Shown piece by piece: positions 15,486 to 24,136 of a stretch of 64,000 nt of DNA. Origin of the DNA: Bacteroidales bacterium (lineage in GTDB: Bacteria > Bacteroidota > Bacteroidia > Bacteroidales > F082); NCBI GenBank assembly GCA_900769945.1, contig CAAGIO010000028.1, positions 62,001-126,000 on the forward strand. The letters are read 5' to 3'. Both the position numbers and the translations under genes were made by a program. The first letter of the stretch is position 1, and every line of letters starts with the position of its first letter. The notes below the pieces were generated by a model. It did not search any database. It had not been told where the DNA came from and saw only the letters and a program-made list of their open reading frames with translations.

Positions 15486-16694
15486 TTATTTTGAAATTAT
15501 GACCAATATTTGAGCGATAATTACTCTCAGGAACATGGAGAGGGGATAAACCGTTGTGTAGGCGACCGAAGCCTGTTCGTTTCCGCAGATGCTGTTGCTG
15601 TAAGCGAGTGCCGGAGGGTCGGTCATTGCTCCGCTAATCATTCCGGCAATAGTGAAATAGCTTCTATGGAACAGTAATTTTGCGATGCTGCCTACCAAGA
15701 GGCAGGGGACGAAGGTGATGATGAATCCGTACAGAACCCAGATGTATCCTCCTGATACTAAAGTCTTAAGGAATCCTACTCCTGACTCTATTCCTACTGC
15801 TGCCATGAAGAGACATATTCCCATCTGCCGCATAAGCATGTTGGCCGACGTTGTTGTCTGCGTCACCATCTCAAGCCGGTATCCGTATCGGCTGAATATT
15901 ATTGACACTATCAGCGGTCCGCCAGCAAGGCCGAGTTTCACGGGTACGGGCATTCCGGGTATGCTGATGGGCAGCGAGCCAATGAAGACACCGATGGCTA
16001 TTCCGATAAAAGTCGAGAAAAGCTGCTCTAAGGTGATGTCGCTGTTTCCTGTGAAGATAACGCTCTTCTTCATCTTCGGCAGCCTGCCGGTACGTATGTT
16101 GTTATCAAAGACCTTCTGCTCTTCTTGAAAGTCAATATTGAATATCTTTCGTATCGTGATGATACTCAGTATTATACCTACGACACCGAGCGGGTAGGCG
16201 ACCGCATAACCCTGTGCGTAGAGCGGGTTGGCCACTCCCTCGTGCAAATCACTGAATGTCTGCTGCGCCGCTCCAAGTCCCGGTGTGTTTGTCACCGCTC
16301 CATATAGCACCCCTATCATTGCTGACATGTCTTCTCTCGTTACAAGATGTATCAGATATGCTGTCAGGCTGCCGAGCAGTATTAGCGTTACGGCAAGAAG
16401 ATTTAATGCCAGACCTCCATCTTTAAAAGAGGAGAAAAATGCCGGACCTACCTGTGTGCCAATGGAATAAATGAAGAGGATAAGTCCGAACTCCTTGATA
16501 AATAAGGATATGGCGGGGTCGAGGGTCATGCCGATGCTCCCGGCAAAGATTCCTACAAAAAGAATCCATGTGACACCAAGCGACACCCCCGCAATCTTTA
16601 TCCTTGAGAGGGCTATGCCCATCGCTATGGTTGTGGCTATCAAGATGACATTGTAAGCCACACTTGACAAATTGATAATCGTATTCATTATCAT
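15486..16694 (-). CDS. AspT/YidE-type membrane transporter lacking RCK domains
   Basis: A 402-residue membrane protein, starting at ATG 16694 (or 16688), 13 bases after the preceding small gene; a longer frame would run back into that gene. It has two AspT-YidE-YbjL duplication halves, each with the diagnostic loop: GAVTNTPGLGAAQ (about residue 135) and GAMTDPPALAYSNS (about 370), each preceded by several hydrophobic helices. Many homologues of about 550 residues carry two TrkA-C (RCK) domains between the halves; these are missing here, replaced by a short hydrophilic linker (QEEQKVFDNNIRTGRLPKMK). AspT is an aspartate:alanine antiporter; the substrate of this protein is unknown. Confidence 0.85.
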   Translation of the reverse strand: MIMNTIINLSSVAYNVILIATTIAMGIALSRIKIAGVSLGVTWILFVGIFAGSIGMTLDPAISLFIKEFGLILFIYSIGTQVGPAFFSSFKDGGLALNLLAVTLILLGSLTAYLIHLVTREDMSAMIGVLYGAVTNTPGLGAAQQTFSDLHEGVANPLYAQGYAVAYPLGVVGIILSIITIRKIFNIDFQEEQKVFDNNIRTGRLPKMKKSVIFTGNSDITLEQLFSTFIGIAIGVFIGSLPISIPGMPVPVKLGLAGGPLIVSIIFSRYGYRLEMVTQTTTSANMLMRQMGICLFMAAVGIESGVGFLKTLVSGGYIWVLYGFIITFVPCLLVGSIAKLLFHRSYFTIAGMISGAMTDPPALAYSNSICGNEQASVAYTTVYPLSMFLRVIIAQILVIISK

Positions 16695-16707
16695 AGAGTT
16701 ATTCTGT

Positions 16708-16917
16708 TTAATCAGCCTCGTCCTTATATCTGTCGGTAATCTCACCCTCATTAAACGCTTTCTCAACACCTTTTCTCTTCATTTTCATGAATTCAAAGTA
16801 CAAAATAACGAGCCTGAAGATGATAATCAAGGCGAAAGTTGCTGGTAATAAGAGCCAATTCATTGACACAGTGGTCGCTGCGATGGTGAAAACCATCGAA
16901 ATCATAATGTTTAGCAT
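16708..16917 (-). CDS. Small membrane protein of unknown function
   Basis: A 69-residue protein with two hydrophobic stretches (MLNIMISMVFTIAATTV and LLLPATFALIIIFRLVILYF) and a charged tail (KMKRKGVEKAFNEGEITDRY). It sits between the LysR gene (31 bases upstream) and the AspT-like transporter (13 bases downstream), all on the minus strand, so it is likely co-transcribed and could be an accessory subunit of the transporter. I do not recognise the family. Confidence 0.65.
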   Translation of the reverse strand: MLNIMISMVFTIAATTVSMNWLLLPATFALIIIFRLVILYFEFMKMKRKGVEKAFNEGEITDRYKDEAD

Positions 16918-16948
16918 AATAAGTATTTTTAGATGTTAATGTTTCTTA

Positions 16949-17851
16949 TTAAAACCATGATGACATCTTCACTTTGATGTCGTTAGTCTCACAAAGCATT
17001 CTGACAAACTCTTTTGCTGATGCTTTCTTGTAGCTTTCTTTCAACACGCTGACCGAGCCGGTCATCACGCTGTCCTCATCATCGATAGGTATGGTCACGA
17101 GGTCGGGGAAGGTGTCAACCGACGCTTTGGGCAGCATTGTTACGAGGTCGGTGTTCCTGACCAAACGGAGCAATGTCACCACGTCGTCAATCTCAGTCCT
17201 AACATCAAGTTTTACCAAATATTTCTCCACCACCTTCTCAAACGAGAATCTCGCTTGCAGACCTTTTGCCGGCAGGGCGAGCGGATATTTCGCAATCTCT
17301 TCTATCGTGATGCTCTTTTTTCCAGCGCAAGGGTGCGACGACTTGACGACAACGGAGAGCCTGTCGTCAAAAAGCAGATGCGACTCGATGTTTGGATATG
17401 TCTCACTTGGCTTGAAGGAGAGTGCGAAGTCGATGTCCCTTTTCTCAAGCATCTCCATAAGGTTCTCCATGGTGTGATGAAAGACGTTGAGCTTTATGCC
17501 GGGATATTTCATCATGAAGTTCTCCATCGTTTCTACCATCAGTGCGCTGAACGAATATGTTACTCCGACATTTAAGGTGCCAGTCCTCATGTTTTTCAGG
17601 TCAACGATTCTGCTCTTGCAGTCCTCGGCTTTTTGAATGGTGAGGCGGGCGTATGGCAGAAGCTCAACTCCAGCTTGCGTCAGAGTGACCTCGTGGCTGT
17701 TCCTGTGAAATAGTTTAACATCAAGCTCGTCTTCCAACTGCCTTATGCTTTGGGAGAAGGAGCTTTGTGTCACGAATACTGTCTTCGCAGCCTCAGTGAA
17801 GTTCAACAGCTCCGCTGCTTTTACAAACGCTTTCAATTGTCGTAGTTCCAT
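16949..17851 (-). CDS. LysR-family transcriptional regulator
   Basis: A 300-residue protein with a standard LysR N-terminal helix-turn-helix (MELRQLKAFVKAAELLNFTEAAKTVFVTQ: residues 1-60, then SFSQSIRQLEDELDVKLFHR) and a periplasmic-binding-protein-like effector domain (about 90-295). It is the first gene of a minus-strand run that continues into the small membrane protein and the AspT-like transporter, so it probably regulates that transporter, perhaps in response to its substrate. Co-directional rather than divergent placement is a little unusual for LysR regulators. Confidence 0.92.
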   Translation of the reverse strand: MELRQLKAFVKAAELLNFTEAAKTVFVTQSSFSQSIRQLEDELDVKLFHRNSHEVTLTQAGVELLPYARLTIQKAEDCKSRIVDLKNMRTGTLNVGVTYSFSALMVETMENFMMKYPGIKLNVFHHTMENLMEMLEKRDIDFALSFKPSETYPNIESHLLFDDRLSVVVKSSHPCAGKKSITIEEIAKYPLALPAKGLQARFSFEKVVEKYLVKLDVRTEIDDVVTLLRLVRNTDLVTMLPKASVDTFPDLVTIPIDDEDSVMTGSVSVLKESYKKASAKEFVRMLCETNDIKVKMSSWF

Positions 17852-17880
17852 ATCAAATCTATTTGTTGTGTTTGACGGTG

Positions 17881-17910
17881 CAAAAATACATCAACGATTT
17901 TGTTCCGCAA
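17881..17910 (-). promoter_or_regulatory. Promoter of the LysR/transporter unit
   Basis: Minus strand TATTTTTG (17881-17888) with TTG at 17908-17910, a 19-base spacer. On the opposite strand, TATTTTTG also occurs at 17911-17918 with no gene in front of it. Confidence 0.6.
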
Positions 17911-18061
17911 TATTTTTGCATGTGGAAAAATCGAACGCTGCAATCGTTGTTGCCTATTATCGCAAAATAGCAGACCTACGGCATTAATAAAACGTTTATT
18001 CCTAATAATTATTGTTGGAGTATGATTAGAGTCGTCGTTATCCTTTAATATATGGGAGAGA

Positions 18062-18877
18062 TTACATTCTCCAGCCAACGGGGTCGTTGTCGTTTTCGGA
18101 AGCGGAGAGCAGTTCTTTGGGTGAGAGACCGGATATTTCGCGGAACTCCGATGACATGTGTGAAAGGTCGTAATATCCTGAGTCACAAGCTATTTCTGTC
18201 AGTGAGTGTTGAGTGTTGAAGTGTTGGTTTTTGAGGTTTCTTAATGCGTTATGGAATCGTAGGAGGCGTAGGAATTCTTTAGGTGAAAGCCCTATCATCT
18301 GTGAGAAAAGTCTGTTGAAGTGCCTTGTGCTGAGGCAGGCTTCTGAGGCGGCGTCGGCAACATTAGTGCGGGTTGGGTCCCCGTGTCCATAAGCCAAGGC
18401 GCGCTGTAGGCGGCGAAGGTTCAGGGCGTCGTCGTTGTTGCTTGACAAGCGTTTGAGAAAAAAGGTGTCGAAGATGTCCCAGCAGACTCTATGGTTCGGC
18501 GCAAGCATGACTTCTTCTTCGAGACGAGCAAACCCCTCATCGTCAATGTCTTCGAGACGAGTACTGTGGCGGAAGAAGATGTTGAGTGGCATGTTAAAGA
18601 AAAGATGCGCGCCTATTGTGGTGAAATGCGCCCCCACAATCTCTATCGCTCCTTGTGATATAATATCCTGATACTTAATGTCTTGCCCGGCGATACAGCT
18701 GCGTATCTCGCCCACGCCATCGTAGATGACAGTGCCGTGTCGGTAGAAGCACACTCCTATCTCGCCATTGGGGATGGTGCGCTGAGTCGGAGGCGGGTCG
18801 GTGTCCCAGCCCCAGAAGTACATCTTGACAAAAGGAGCCAAGCGGGCGTCAGGCCGTCTATAGCGAAAATCCACCAT
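18062..18877 (-). CDS. AraC-family transcriptional regulator
   Basis: A 271-residue protein starting at ATG 18877, one base after the stop of the GNAT gene; a longer frame upstream reads through that gene and is unlikely. The N-terminal part (RYRRPDARLAPFVKMYFWGW, NGEIGVCFYRHG) resembles the DUF6597-type ligand/sensor domain of AraC regulators. Two C-terminal helix-turn-helix motifs are clear (DAASEACLSTRHFNRLFSQM and LTEIACDSGYYDLSHMSSEF, with GLSPKEFLRLLRF). The gene is coupled to the GNAT acetyltransferase. Its regulon is unknown. Confidence 0.9.
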   Translation of the reverse strand: MVDFRYRRPDARLAPFVKMYFWGWDTDPPPTQRTIPNGEIGVCFYRHGTVIYDGVGEIRSCIAGQDIKYQDIISQGAIEIVGAHFTTIGAHLFFNMPLNIFFRHSTRLEDIDDEGFARLEEEVMLAPNHRVCWDIFDTFFLKRLSSNNDDALNLRRLQRALAYGHGDPTRTNVADAASEACLSTRHFNRLFSQMIGLSPKEFLRLLRFHNALRNLKNQHFNTQHSLTEIACDSGYYDLSHMSSEFREISGLSPKELLSASENDNDPVGWRM

Positions 18878-18878
18878 G

Positions 18879-19499
18879 TCAGAACAGCTGTCCGGGCAAC
18901 ACAAGCTTCTCTTTCGGAGGGAACAGCTTGTCAAACTCCTCGCATTCATGCTCATCGACGAAATATCCCGCCGGCGTGGAATACTCACCCCTGATACCAT
19001 CTAAATATCCTTTTTTTAACTCCTTGCAAAGAAAGAAGGAGGCATCGTCGCCCTCCGCAAGTCCGTGATAGCGAATGCCATAGACCGAGGCAAAAGAGAA
19101 GCCGCTCTTGCCATAGAAACTAATGTTCCCCTCGAAACATACCGCGCCAAAACCCATCTCGGCAGCTCTCTCCAAGGTGAAGTTGAGTAGCGCCTTGCCG
19201 TAACCCTGCCTCTTCAACTCAGGAGCAATGCAGATTGGACCGAGCGTCATGATGGGAAGAACCCCGCCGCCATCAAGGTTGATACAGGCCTTCATGCATA
19301 TCACCTGTCCTATAATAACTTCGTCAACAAGCATCACGAAATCAAGCTCTCCAATGAAATCATCGTCATCTCGCAGACAATGCATCACGTAATGTTCAAG
19401 GCAGCCGGGACGATAAACGTTCCAGAACGACTCCCTAATAAGGTTCTCGACAATCCTGTGCTCTTCTTTTTTCTCTAATCTTATAATAAAATCTTTCAT
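18879..19499 (-). CDS. GNAT-family N-acetyltransferase
   Basis: A 206-residue protein with a GNAT fold: beta strand and acetyl-CoA loop ICIAPELKRQGYGKALL (about residues 90-106, the Arg/Gln-x-x-Gly-x-Gly/Ala motif) and the following helix. The segment GFGAVCFEGNISFYGKSGF matches the group with a YGKxGF motif also seen in predicted N-acetyltransferases of the YhbS type. Substrate unknown. TATCTTTG on the minus strand (19520-19527) lies 20 bases upstream. It is the first gene of a two-gene unit with the AraC regulator. Confidence 0.87.
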   Translation of the reverse strand: MKDFIIRLEKKEEHRIVENLIRESFWNVYRPGCLEHYVMHCLRDDDDFIGELDFVMLVDEVIIGQVICMKACINLDGGGVLPIMTLGPICIAPELKRQGYGKALLNFTLERAAEMGFGAVCFEGNISFYGKSGFSFASVYGIRYHGLAEGDDASFFLCKELKKGYLDGIRGEYSTPAGYFVDEHECEEFDKLFPPKEKLVLPGQLF

Positions 19500-19519
19500 G
19501 ATAGGAATTTTTTACGCCA

Positions 19520-19527
19520 CAAAGATA
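19520..19527 (-). promoter_or_regulatory. -7 promoter element of the GNAT/AraC unit
   Basis: Minus strand TATCTTTG, 20 bases before the ATG at 19499. Confidence 0.55.
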
Positions 19528-19678
19528 TGGATAAAGAATAACACCTGCTTGTAATAATCGGACATAATTTTTTTTTTACAAAAAGGGGAGCGCTGTATAT
19601 ATTAATAATGTATAGGCATTATAAAATGGTGGGAGGAAAATAATTTGCTCAAAAGAAGCTTCATTATTGTTTTTTATA

Positions 19679-19686
19679 TAACTTTG
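19679..19686 (+). promoter_or_regulatory. -7 promoter element of the aminotransferase
   Basis: TAACTTTG matches TAnnTTTG, 44 bases before the ATG at 19731. Confidence 0.5.
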
Positions 19687-19730
19687 TACCGCAAAATTTT
19701 TCGTTCGATAAACAATAAAATACACATATC

Positions 19731-21047
19731 ATGCAACATAATATTATTCCAGAAGACATTGCTAAAAGGCTTTTTAAAGAGAGCAACTTACCGAGCATTG
19801 GCAAGGCGGGAATCAGGGAAATCAACAAGCTTGCGAGGGATATCGAGGCTGAGAGCGGAGTGAAGTTCATCCACATGGAGATTGGAAATCCAGGTCTTCC
19901 GGCGGCTCAGGCTGGTATTGACGCGCAGGTTAAGGCTTTGCAAGATGGTGTCGCCGCATGTTATCCTCCAATCGACGGCATACCGGTGTTGAAGAACGAG
20001 GCGTCGCGCTTCATCAAGAATTTCCTTGACCTCGATGTCGATGCGGCAAACTGTATCCCTACCGTGGGCTCAATGCAGGGTGCTTTCGCCACCTTCATGA
20101 TAACAGGGCATATCGATAACAAGAAGAACACCATGCTGTTTGTTGATCCGGGATTCCCGGTCCATAAGTTCCAATGCAAGGTCCTTGGAATACCTACTGA
20201 GCATTTCGACATCTATGACTATAGAGGTGAGAAACTGAGGGACAAGCTTGAGGAGGTGTTCTCTACAGGCAAGATTCACAGCATCTTATATTCTAACCCG
20301 AACAACCCGACATGGGTCTGTCTCACTGATGAGGAACTGCGTATCATCGGAGAGATGGCGAACAAATACGATGTCATCGTCCTTGAGGACCTCGCCTATT
20401 TCGGCATGGACTTCAGGAAGGACTACAGCCATCCGGGTGAGGCTCCGTTCCAGCCTACAGTAGGAAAATATTGCGACAACTACATCTTGATGATATCAAG
20501 CTCCAAGGCGTTCAGCTATGCCGGCGAGAGGTGTGCGTTTCTCGCTATCAGCAACAAGCTGGCGGCACGCCATTATAATGACCTGAAGGCGTTCTGCGGA
20601 CAAGAGATTTTCTTGAGAGGAATATTGTTCGGGGCGTTGCACCCGCTAACATCAGGCACGTCGCATTCGGCACAGCACGCGTTGGCCGGCATACTCAAGG
20701 CTGTGAACGACGGGAAATACAACTACAGGGACGAGGTCGTTGAATATGGACGCAAGGCCAAGATGATGAAAGACGCCTTCCTCGCCGCCAATTTCACAAT
20801 AACTTACGACAAGGACCTCGACGAGCCTATCGCTGACGGGTTCTATTTCACCTACTGCTATCCGGGATTCACGGGAGCCGACTTGGTTGAGGAAATGATG
20901 TATTACGGCATCTCAGCAATCTCGTTGGATACCTGCGGCTCGACACGTCAAGGCATAAGGGCGTGCACATCACTGATACAGCGCGAAGAAATACCGGTCC
21001 TCGCCGAAAGGCTGATGGCATTCGCAAAAGACCACCCTTTGAAATAA
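19731..21047 (+). CDS. Class I/II pyridoxal-phosphate aminotransferase
   Basis: A 438-residue cytoplasmic enzyme with the fold type I layout: IGNPGLPAAQAG near 50, a GSMQGAF co-factor phosphate motif (about 105), the NPNNPT motif (about 190), the acidic residue in VLEDLAYFGMDF (about 220) and the PLP lysine in SSSKAFSYAGERCAF (about 257). The C-terminal Arg that binds the substrate carboxylate is likely the one in STRQGIRAC. Amino-acid substrate is not predictable from sequence alone. The gene stands alone, with a promoter at 19679 and a terminator at 21068. Confidence 0.9.
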   Translation: MQHNIIPEDIAKRLFKESNLPSIGKAGIREINKLARDIEAESGVKFIHMEIGNPGLPAAQAGIDAQVKALQDGVAACYPPIDGIPVLKNEASRFIKNFLDLDVDAANCIPTVGSMQGAFATFMITGHIDNKKNTMLFVDPGFPVHKFQCKVLGIPTEHFDIYDYRGEKLRDKLEEVFSTGKIHSILYSNPNNPTWVCLTDEELRIIGEMANKYDVIVLEDLAYFGMDFRKDYSHPGEAPFQPTVGKYCDNYILMISSSKAFSYAGERCAFLAISNKLAARHYNDLKAFCGQEIFLRGILFGALHPLTSGTSHSAQHALAGILKAVNDGKYNYRDEVVEYGRKAKMMKDAFLAANFTITYDKDLDEPIADGFYFTYCYPGFTGADLVEEMMYYGISAISLDTCGSTRQGIRACTSLIQREEIPVLAERLMAFAKDHPLK

Positions 21048-21067
21048 GGTTATAGCACAATAAGGTA

Positions 21068-21103
21068 TAGCATGAGGTAATTACACTTCATGCTATTTTT
21101 TTT
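21068..21103 (+). terminator. Intrinsic terminator after the aminotransferase
   Basis: A 9-bp stem (21068-21076 with 21087-21095, one G-U) with a 10-base loop is followed by a T8 run. Confidence 0.85.
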
Positions 21104-21146
21104 ATTGCCATTAAAGAAAGTTTTTTGAAAAATATTTCTAAAAAAA

Positions 21147-21178
21147 ATTGTTTCACTGAAAAAAGATTTGTATTTTTG
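21147..21178 (+). promoter_or_regulatory. Promoter of the 2-oxoacid:ferredoxin oxidoreductase operon
   Basis: ATTG at 21147-21150, a 20-base spacer and TATTTTTG at 21171-21178. It gives a 5' leader of about 50 bases before the ATG at 21234. Confidence 0.7.
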
Positions 21179-21233
21179 TGCGTTTTTGTAAAGAAAATCA
21201 TCTAAACATAATAACAATTAAAAAATAAAAATT

Positions 21234-21458
21234 ATGGCAAGTTTCAAGGGAGCTATTTCTGTTGATACAGAACGTTGTAAAGGTTGCGGTGTCTGTGCTG
21301 CAAACTGTCCAATGGGTGTCATCGGATTGGCAAAAGAAGTAAATGGAAAAGGTTACAACTACGCTATGATGGTGGAACCAGACAAGTGCATCGGCTGCGC
21401 AAGTTGCGGCATTGTATGTCCTGATGGAGTAATCACAGTTTACAAGGTCAAGTTGTAA
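21234..21458 (+). CDS. 2-oxoacid:ferredoxin oxidoreductase, delta (4Fe-4S) subunit
   Basis: A 74-residue ferredoxin with two [4Fe-4S] motifs: CKGCGVCAANCP (about 17-28) and CIGCASCGIVCP (about 54-65). As the small first subunit of the KorDABC/VorDABC complex it carries electrons from the TPP-containing core to ferredoxin. The next gene starts 36 bases later and all four subunits lie in one operon. Members annotated VorD or KorD look alike, so 2-oxoglutarate and branched-chain oxoacid cannot be separated here. Confidence 0.9.
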   Translation: MASFKGAISVDTERCKGCGVCAANCPMGVIGLAKEVNGKGYNYAMMVEPDKCIGCASCGIVCPDGVITVYKVKL

Positions 21459-21494
21459 TCAATTTATTGTCAAACATTTAAAAATTAAAACATA

Positions 21495-22580
21495 ATGGGA
21501 GAATTAAAACTGATGAAGGGTAACGAAGCATTAGCCGAGGCTGCTATCCGCTACGGTTGTGATGCTTATTTCGGATATCCTATCACTCCTCAGTCAGAGG
21601 TGATTGAGTATCTGTCAGAACAGAACCCTTATGAACGCACCGGAATGGTCGTTCTGCAAGCTGAAAGTGAATTGGCAGCCATCAACATGGTATATGCTGC
21701 CGGTGCTGCTGGAAAACGAGTAATGACATCTTCATCAAGTCCTGGAGTATGCTTGAAACAGGAAGGAATCGCATACATAGCGGGCGCTGAGGTGCCGTGC
21801 GTATTTGCTGACGTGGTGCGTGGCGGCCCGGGATTAGGAACTATCCAACCATCACAGGCTGACTACTTCCAGGCAGTGAAGGGCGGTGGCAACGGTGACT
21901 ACAAGAATATCGTTCTTGCTCCGGCATCAGTGCAGGAGATGGCAGACTTCGTCGCTCTCGGCTTTGACCTCGCATTTAAATATCGTATGGCATGCTGCAT
22001 CTTGTCAGACGGTGCCATAGGCCAGATGATGGAGAAAGTGGTCCTTCCAGAACAGAAGGAACGCATGACAGAAGAAGAGATCAAAGAGAAATATCCTTGG
22101 GCATTAACAGGTCGTAAGAGAGGCACACAGCACCGTATCATCACATCTCTCGACCTCGATTCAAACAAGATGGAGGAGCATAACCGCCATCTGCAGGCAA
22201 AATACCGCACTATCGAAGAGAACGAGGTGCGTTACGAGGAGATGGAATGCGCTGACGCAGAATACGTTTTCGTGGCATACGGCTCAAGTGCGAGAATCGC
22301 ACAGAAGGCAGTACAACTCGGTCGCGCTGAAGGCCTTAAACTCGGACTTCTTCGTCCTATCACACTCTTCCCTTATCCAACAAAGGCTATTGAGAAACTT
22401 ATCGACAATGGCGTTAAAGGATTCCTTTCAGTTGAATTAAGCTGCGGCCAGATGATTGAAGATGTCAAACTGGCTTGCAATGGTCGCGTAAAAGCTGAGC
22501 ACTTCGGCCGCGTCGGTGGTATCATCCACACCCCAGAGGAAGTTCTCGAAGCAATGAAGAAACAAATTATAGGAGAATAA
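21495..22580 (+). CDS. 2-oxoacid:ferredoxin oxidoreductase, alpha subunit
   Basis: A 361-residue subunit with the pyrimidine-binding domain typical of the family: GCDAYFGYPITPQSEVIEYL (residues 16-35), AGAAGKRVMTSSSSPGVCL (conserved Thr-Ser-Ser-Pro-Gly stretch, about 70-86) and the C-terminal transketolase-like domain II (FVAYGSSARIAQKAV, LGLLRPITLFPYP). It pairs with the beta subunit to bind thiamine diphosphate and oxidatively decarboxylate a 2-oxoacid to acyl-CoA, or the reverse. KorA and VorB are both used for this subunit. The 4-base gap to the beta gene implies tight coupling. Confidence 0.92.
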   Translation: MGELKLMKGNEALAEAAIRYGCDAYFGYPITPQSEVIEYLSEQNPYERTGMVVLQAESELAAINMVYAAGAAGKRVMTSSSSPGVCLKQEGIAYIAGAEVPCVFADVVRGGPGLGTIQPSQADYFQAVKGGGNGDYKNIVLAPASVQEMADFVALGFDLAFKYRMACCILSDGAIGQMMEKVVLPEQKERMTEEEIKEKYPWALTGRKRGTQHRIITSLDLDSNKMEEHNRHLQAKYRTIEENEVRYEEMECADAEYVFVAYGSSARIAQKAVQLGRAEGLKLGLLRPITLFPYPTKAIEKLIDNGVKGFLSVELSCGQMIEDVKLACNGRVKAEHFGRVGGIIHTPEEVLEAMKKQIIGE

Positions 22581-22584
22581 GAAA

Positions 22585-23400
22585 ATGACAGTTGAAGATA
22601 TCATTAAACCAGAAAACTTAGTATATCAGAAATCTAAGTTGTTGACCGAGAAGCCATTCCACTATTGCCCAGGCTGCGGTCACGGTACAATTCACCGCAT
22701 CATCGCCGAAGTCATAGAAGAGTTAGGTATCGATGAGCAAACCATCGGCGTTTCTCCTGTAGGATGCTCGGTCATGGCTTACGATTATTTTGATGTTGAC
22801 TTCATCGAGGCAGCCCACGGCCGTGCAACAGCATGCGCAACAGGTATCAAACGTGTATGGCCAAACAAAATAGTCTTCTCATATCAGGGCGACGGCGACT
22901 TGGCAGCTATCGGTACTTGCGAGACAATACATACATGCAACCGTGGCGAGAACATCACCATGATATTCGTAAACAACGGTATCTATGGTATGACAGGCGG
23001 ACAGATGGCCCCAACAACACTCGAAGGCATGAAGACCGCCACAACACCTTATGGTCGTAAGGCAACCCTGCCGGCAGGCGCTGGTTTCGACGGAATACCG
23101 AACAACGGATACCCTCTCCATATTACCGAATTAGTGGCACAACTCCCTGGCACTAAATATGTTACACGTCAGGCTGTCTATGACCCTGCTCACGTTCGTA
23201 GCGCAAAGAAAGCTATCAAGAAGGCCTTCGAAAACCAACTCAACGGAAAGAGCGGCGTGAACTTCGTGGAAATAGTTTCTAACTGTAACTCTAACTGGAA
23301 GATGGACGCCGTCAGCGCAAACAAATGGTTGGTGGAGAACATGCTCCCAGAATATCCTCTCGGAGATATTAAAGTTGATGGTAAACTCGTTCAGAAATAA
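22585..23400 (+). CDS. 2-oxoacid:ferredoxin oxidoreductase, beta (TPP-binding) subunit
   Basis: A 271-residue subunit with the TPP-binding motif: FHYCPGCGHGTIHRI (CPGCGHG, about 27-33), the GDGDLAAIGT motif (about 111-120) and the Mg/diphosphate NNGIYGMTGGQMAPTT (about 133-148). It is the active-site subunit of the 2-oxoacid:ferredoxin oxidoreductase. It lacks the long C-terminal Fe-S domain of pyruvate enzymes, as expected when a separate delta ferredoxin is present. Located directly after the alpha gene. Confidence 0.93.
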   Translation: MTVEDIIKPENLVYQKSKLLTEKPFHYCPGCGHGTIHRIIAEVIEELGIDEQTIGVSPVGCSVMAYDYFDVDFIEAAHGRATACATGIKRVWPNKIVFSYQGDGDLAAIGTCETIHTCNRGENITMIFVNNGIYGMTGGQMAPTTLEGMKTATTPYGRKATLPAGAGFDGIPNNGYPLHITELVAQLPGTKYVTRQAVYDPAHVRSAKKAIKKAFENQLNGKSGVNFVEIVSNCNSNWKMDAVSANKWLVENMLPEYPLGDIKVDGKLVQK

Positions 23401-23416
23401 TTAAAACATATTAACA

Positions 23417-23953
23417 ATGACAGAAGAAATTATTATTGCCGGATTCGGCGGACAAGGTGTCTTGTCAATGGGCAAGATCCTTGCATATAGCGGCATCATG
23501 GAAGGCAAAGAGGTTAGCTGGATGCCATCTTACGGCCCTGAAATGCGTGGCGGCACAGCCAACGTGACTGTCATCGTCAGCGATGAACGCGTTTGCTCCC
23601 CTATACTCAACGCTTTCGATACAGCTGTTATCCTCAACCAGCAGTCCCTCGATAAGTTCGAATCAAAAGTGAAACCCGGCGGCGTCCTCCTCTATGACCC
23701 TAACGGTATCACACACAAACCAACTCGTACAGACATCAAAATATATACCATTGAGGGTGCAAAACTCGCATCAGAGACAGGTAACACAAAGGTGTTCAAT
23801 ATGATTATCCTCGGCGCTTTCCTGAAACTGAAGCCAATCATCACAATGGATAACGTTGAAGAAGGTCTGAGACACTCACTCCCAGAACGTGCTCACAAAC
23901 TCATCCCTCTGAATATGAAAGCTGTTCAGATAGGAATGGAGAACGTAAAATAA
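23417..23953 (+). CDS. 2-oxoacid:ferredoxin oxidoreductase, gamma subunit
   Basis: A 178-residue subunit with the family N-terminus EEIIIAGFGGQGVLSMGKILAY and the segment PSYGPEMRGGTANVTV, both characteristic of the gamma/domain III of 2-oxoacid oxidoreductases, which contributes to CoA and substrate binding. It closes the delta-alpha-beta-gamma operon; a strong terminator follows 26 bases after the stop. The complex is oxygen sensitive in known members, which supports an anaerobic lifestyle. Confidence 0.93.
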   Translation: MTEEIIIAGFGGQGVLSMGKILAYSGIMEGKEVSWMPSYGPEMRGGTANVTVIVSDERVCSPILNAFDTAVILNQQSLDKFESKVKPGGVLLYDPNGITHKPTRTDIKIYTIEGAKLASETGNTKVFNMIILGAFLKLKPIITMDNVEEGLRHSLPERAHKLIPLNMKAVQIGMENVK

Positions 23954-23979
23954 TACTTATAATGTTTTTCATGATTCAA

Positions 23980-24006
23980 GAGACGCCCCCAAGGCGTCTC
24001 TTTTTT
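23980..24006 (+). terminator. Intrinsic terminator of the oxidoreductase operon
   Basis: A perfect 8-bp GC-rich stem (23980-23987 and 23993-24000) with loop CCCAA and a T6 run. Confidence 0.9.
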
Positions 24007-24087
24007 CTTCAGTCCTGCTTGCTCGTCAATAATCTTTCAGAATAATAAACAAATCATATTGAATGTTGAAAAATAATAGTGCTTTTC

Positions 24088-24119
24088 TTTGAAATATTCA
24101 AGTAAAAGATGTATCTTTG
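24088..24119 (+). promoter_or_regulatory. Promoter of the Xer recombinase gene
   Basis: TTTG at 24088-24091, a 20-base spacer and TATCTTTG at 24112-24119. It lies upstream of the ATG at 24137 and downstream of an earlier in-frame start, which it rules out. Confidence 0.7.
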
Positions 24120-24136
24120 GAGAAATTTTAACAGCA

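Noticed and set aside
24089..24136. Earlier in-frame start for the Xer recombinase
   Set aside because: A complete promoter (TTTG, N20, TATCTTTG) lies across it, so this region is untranscribed.
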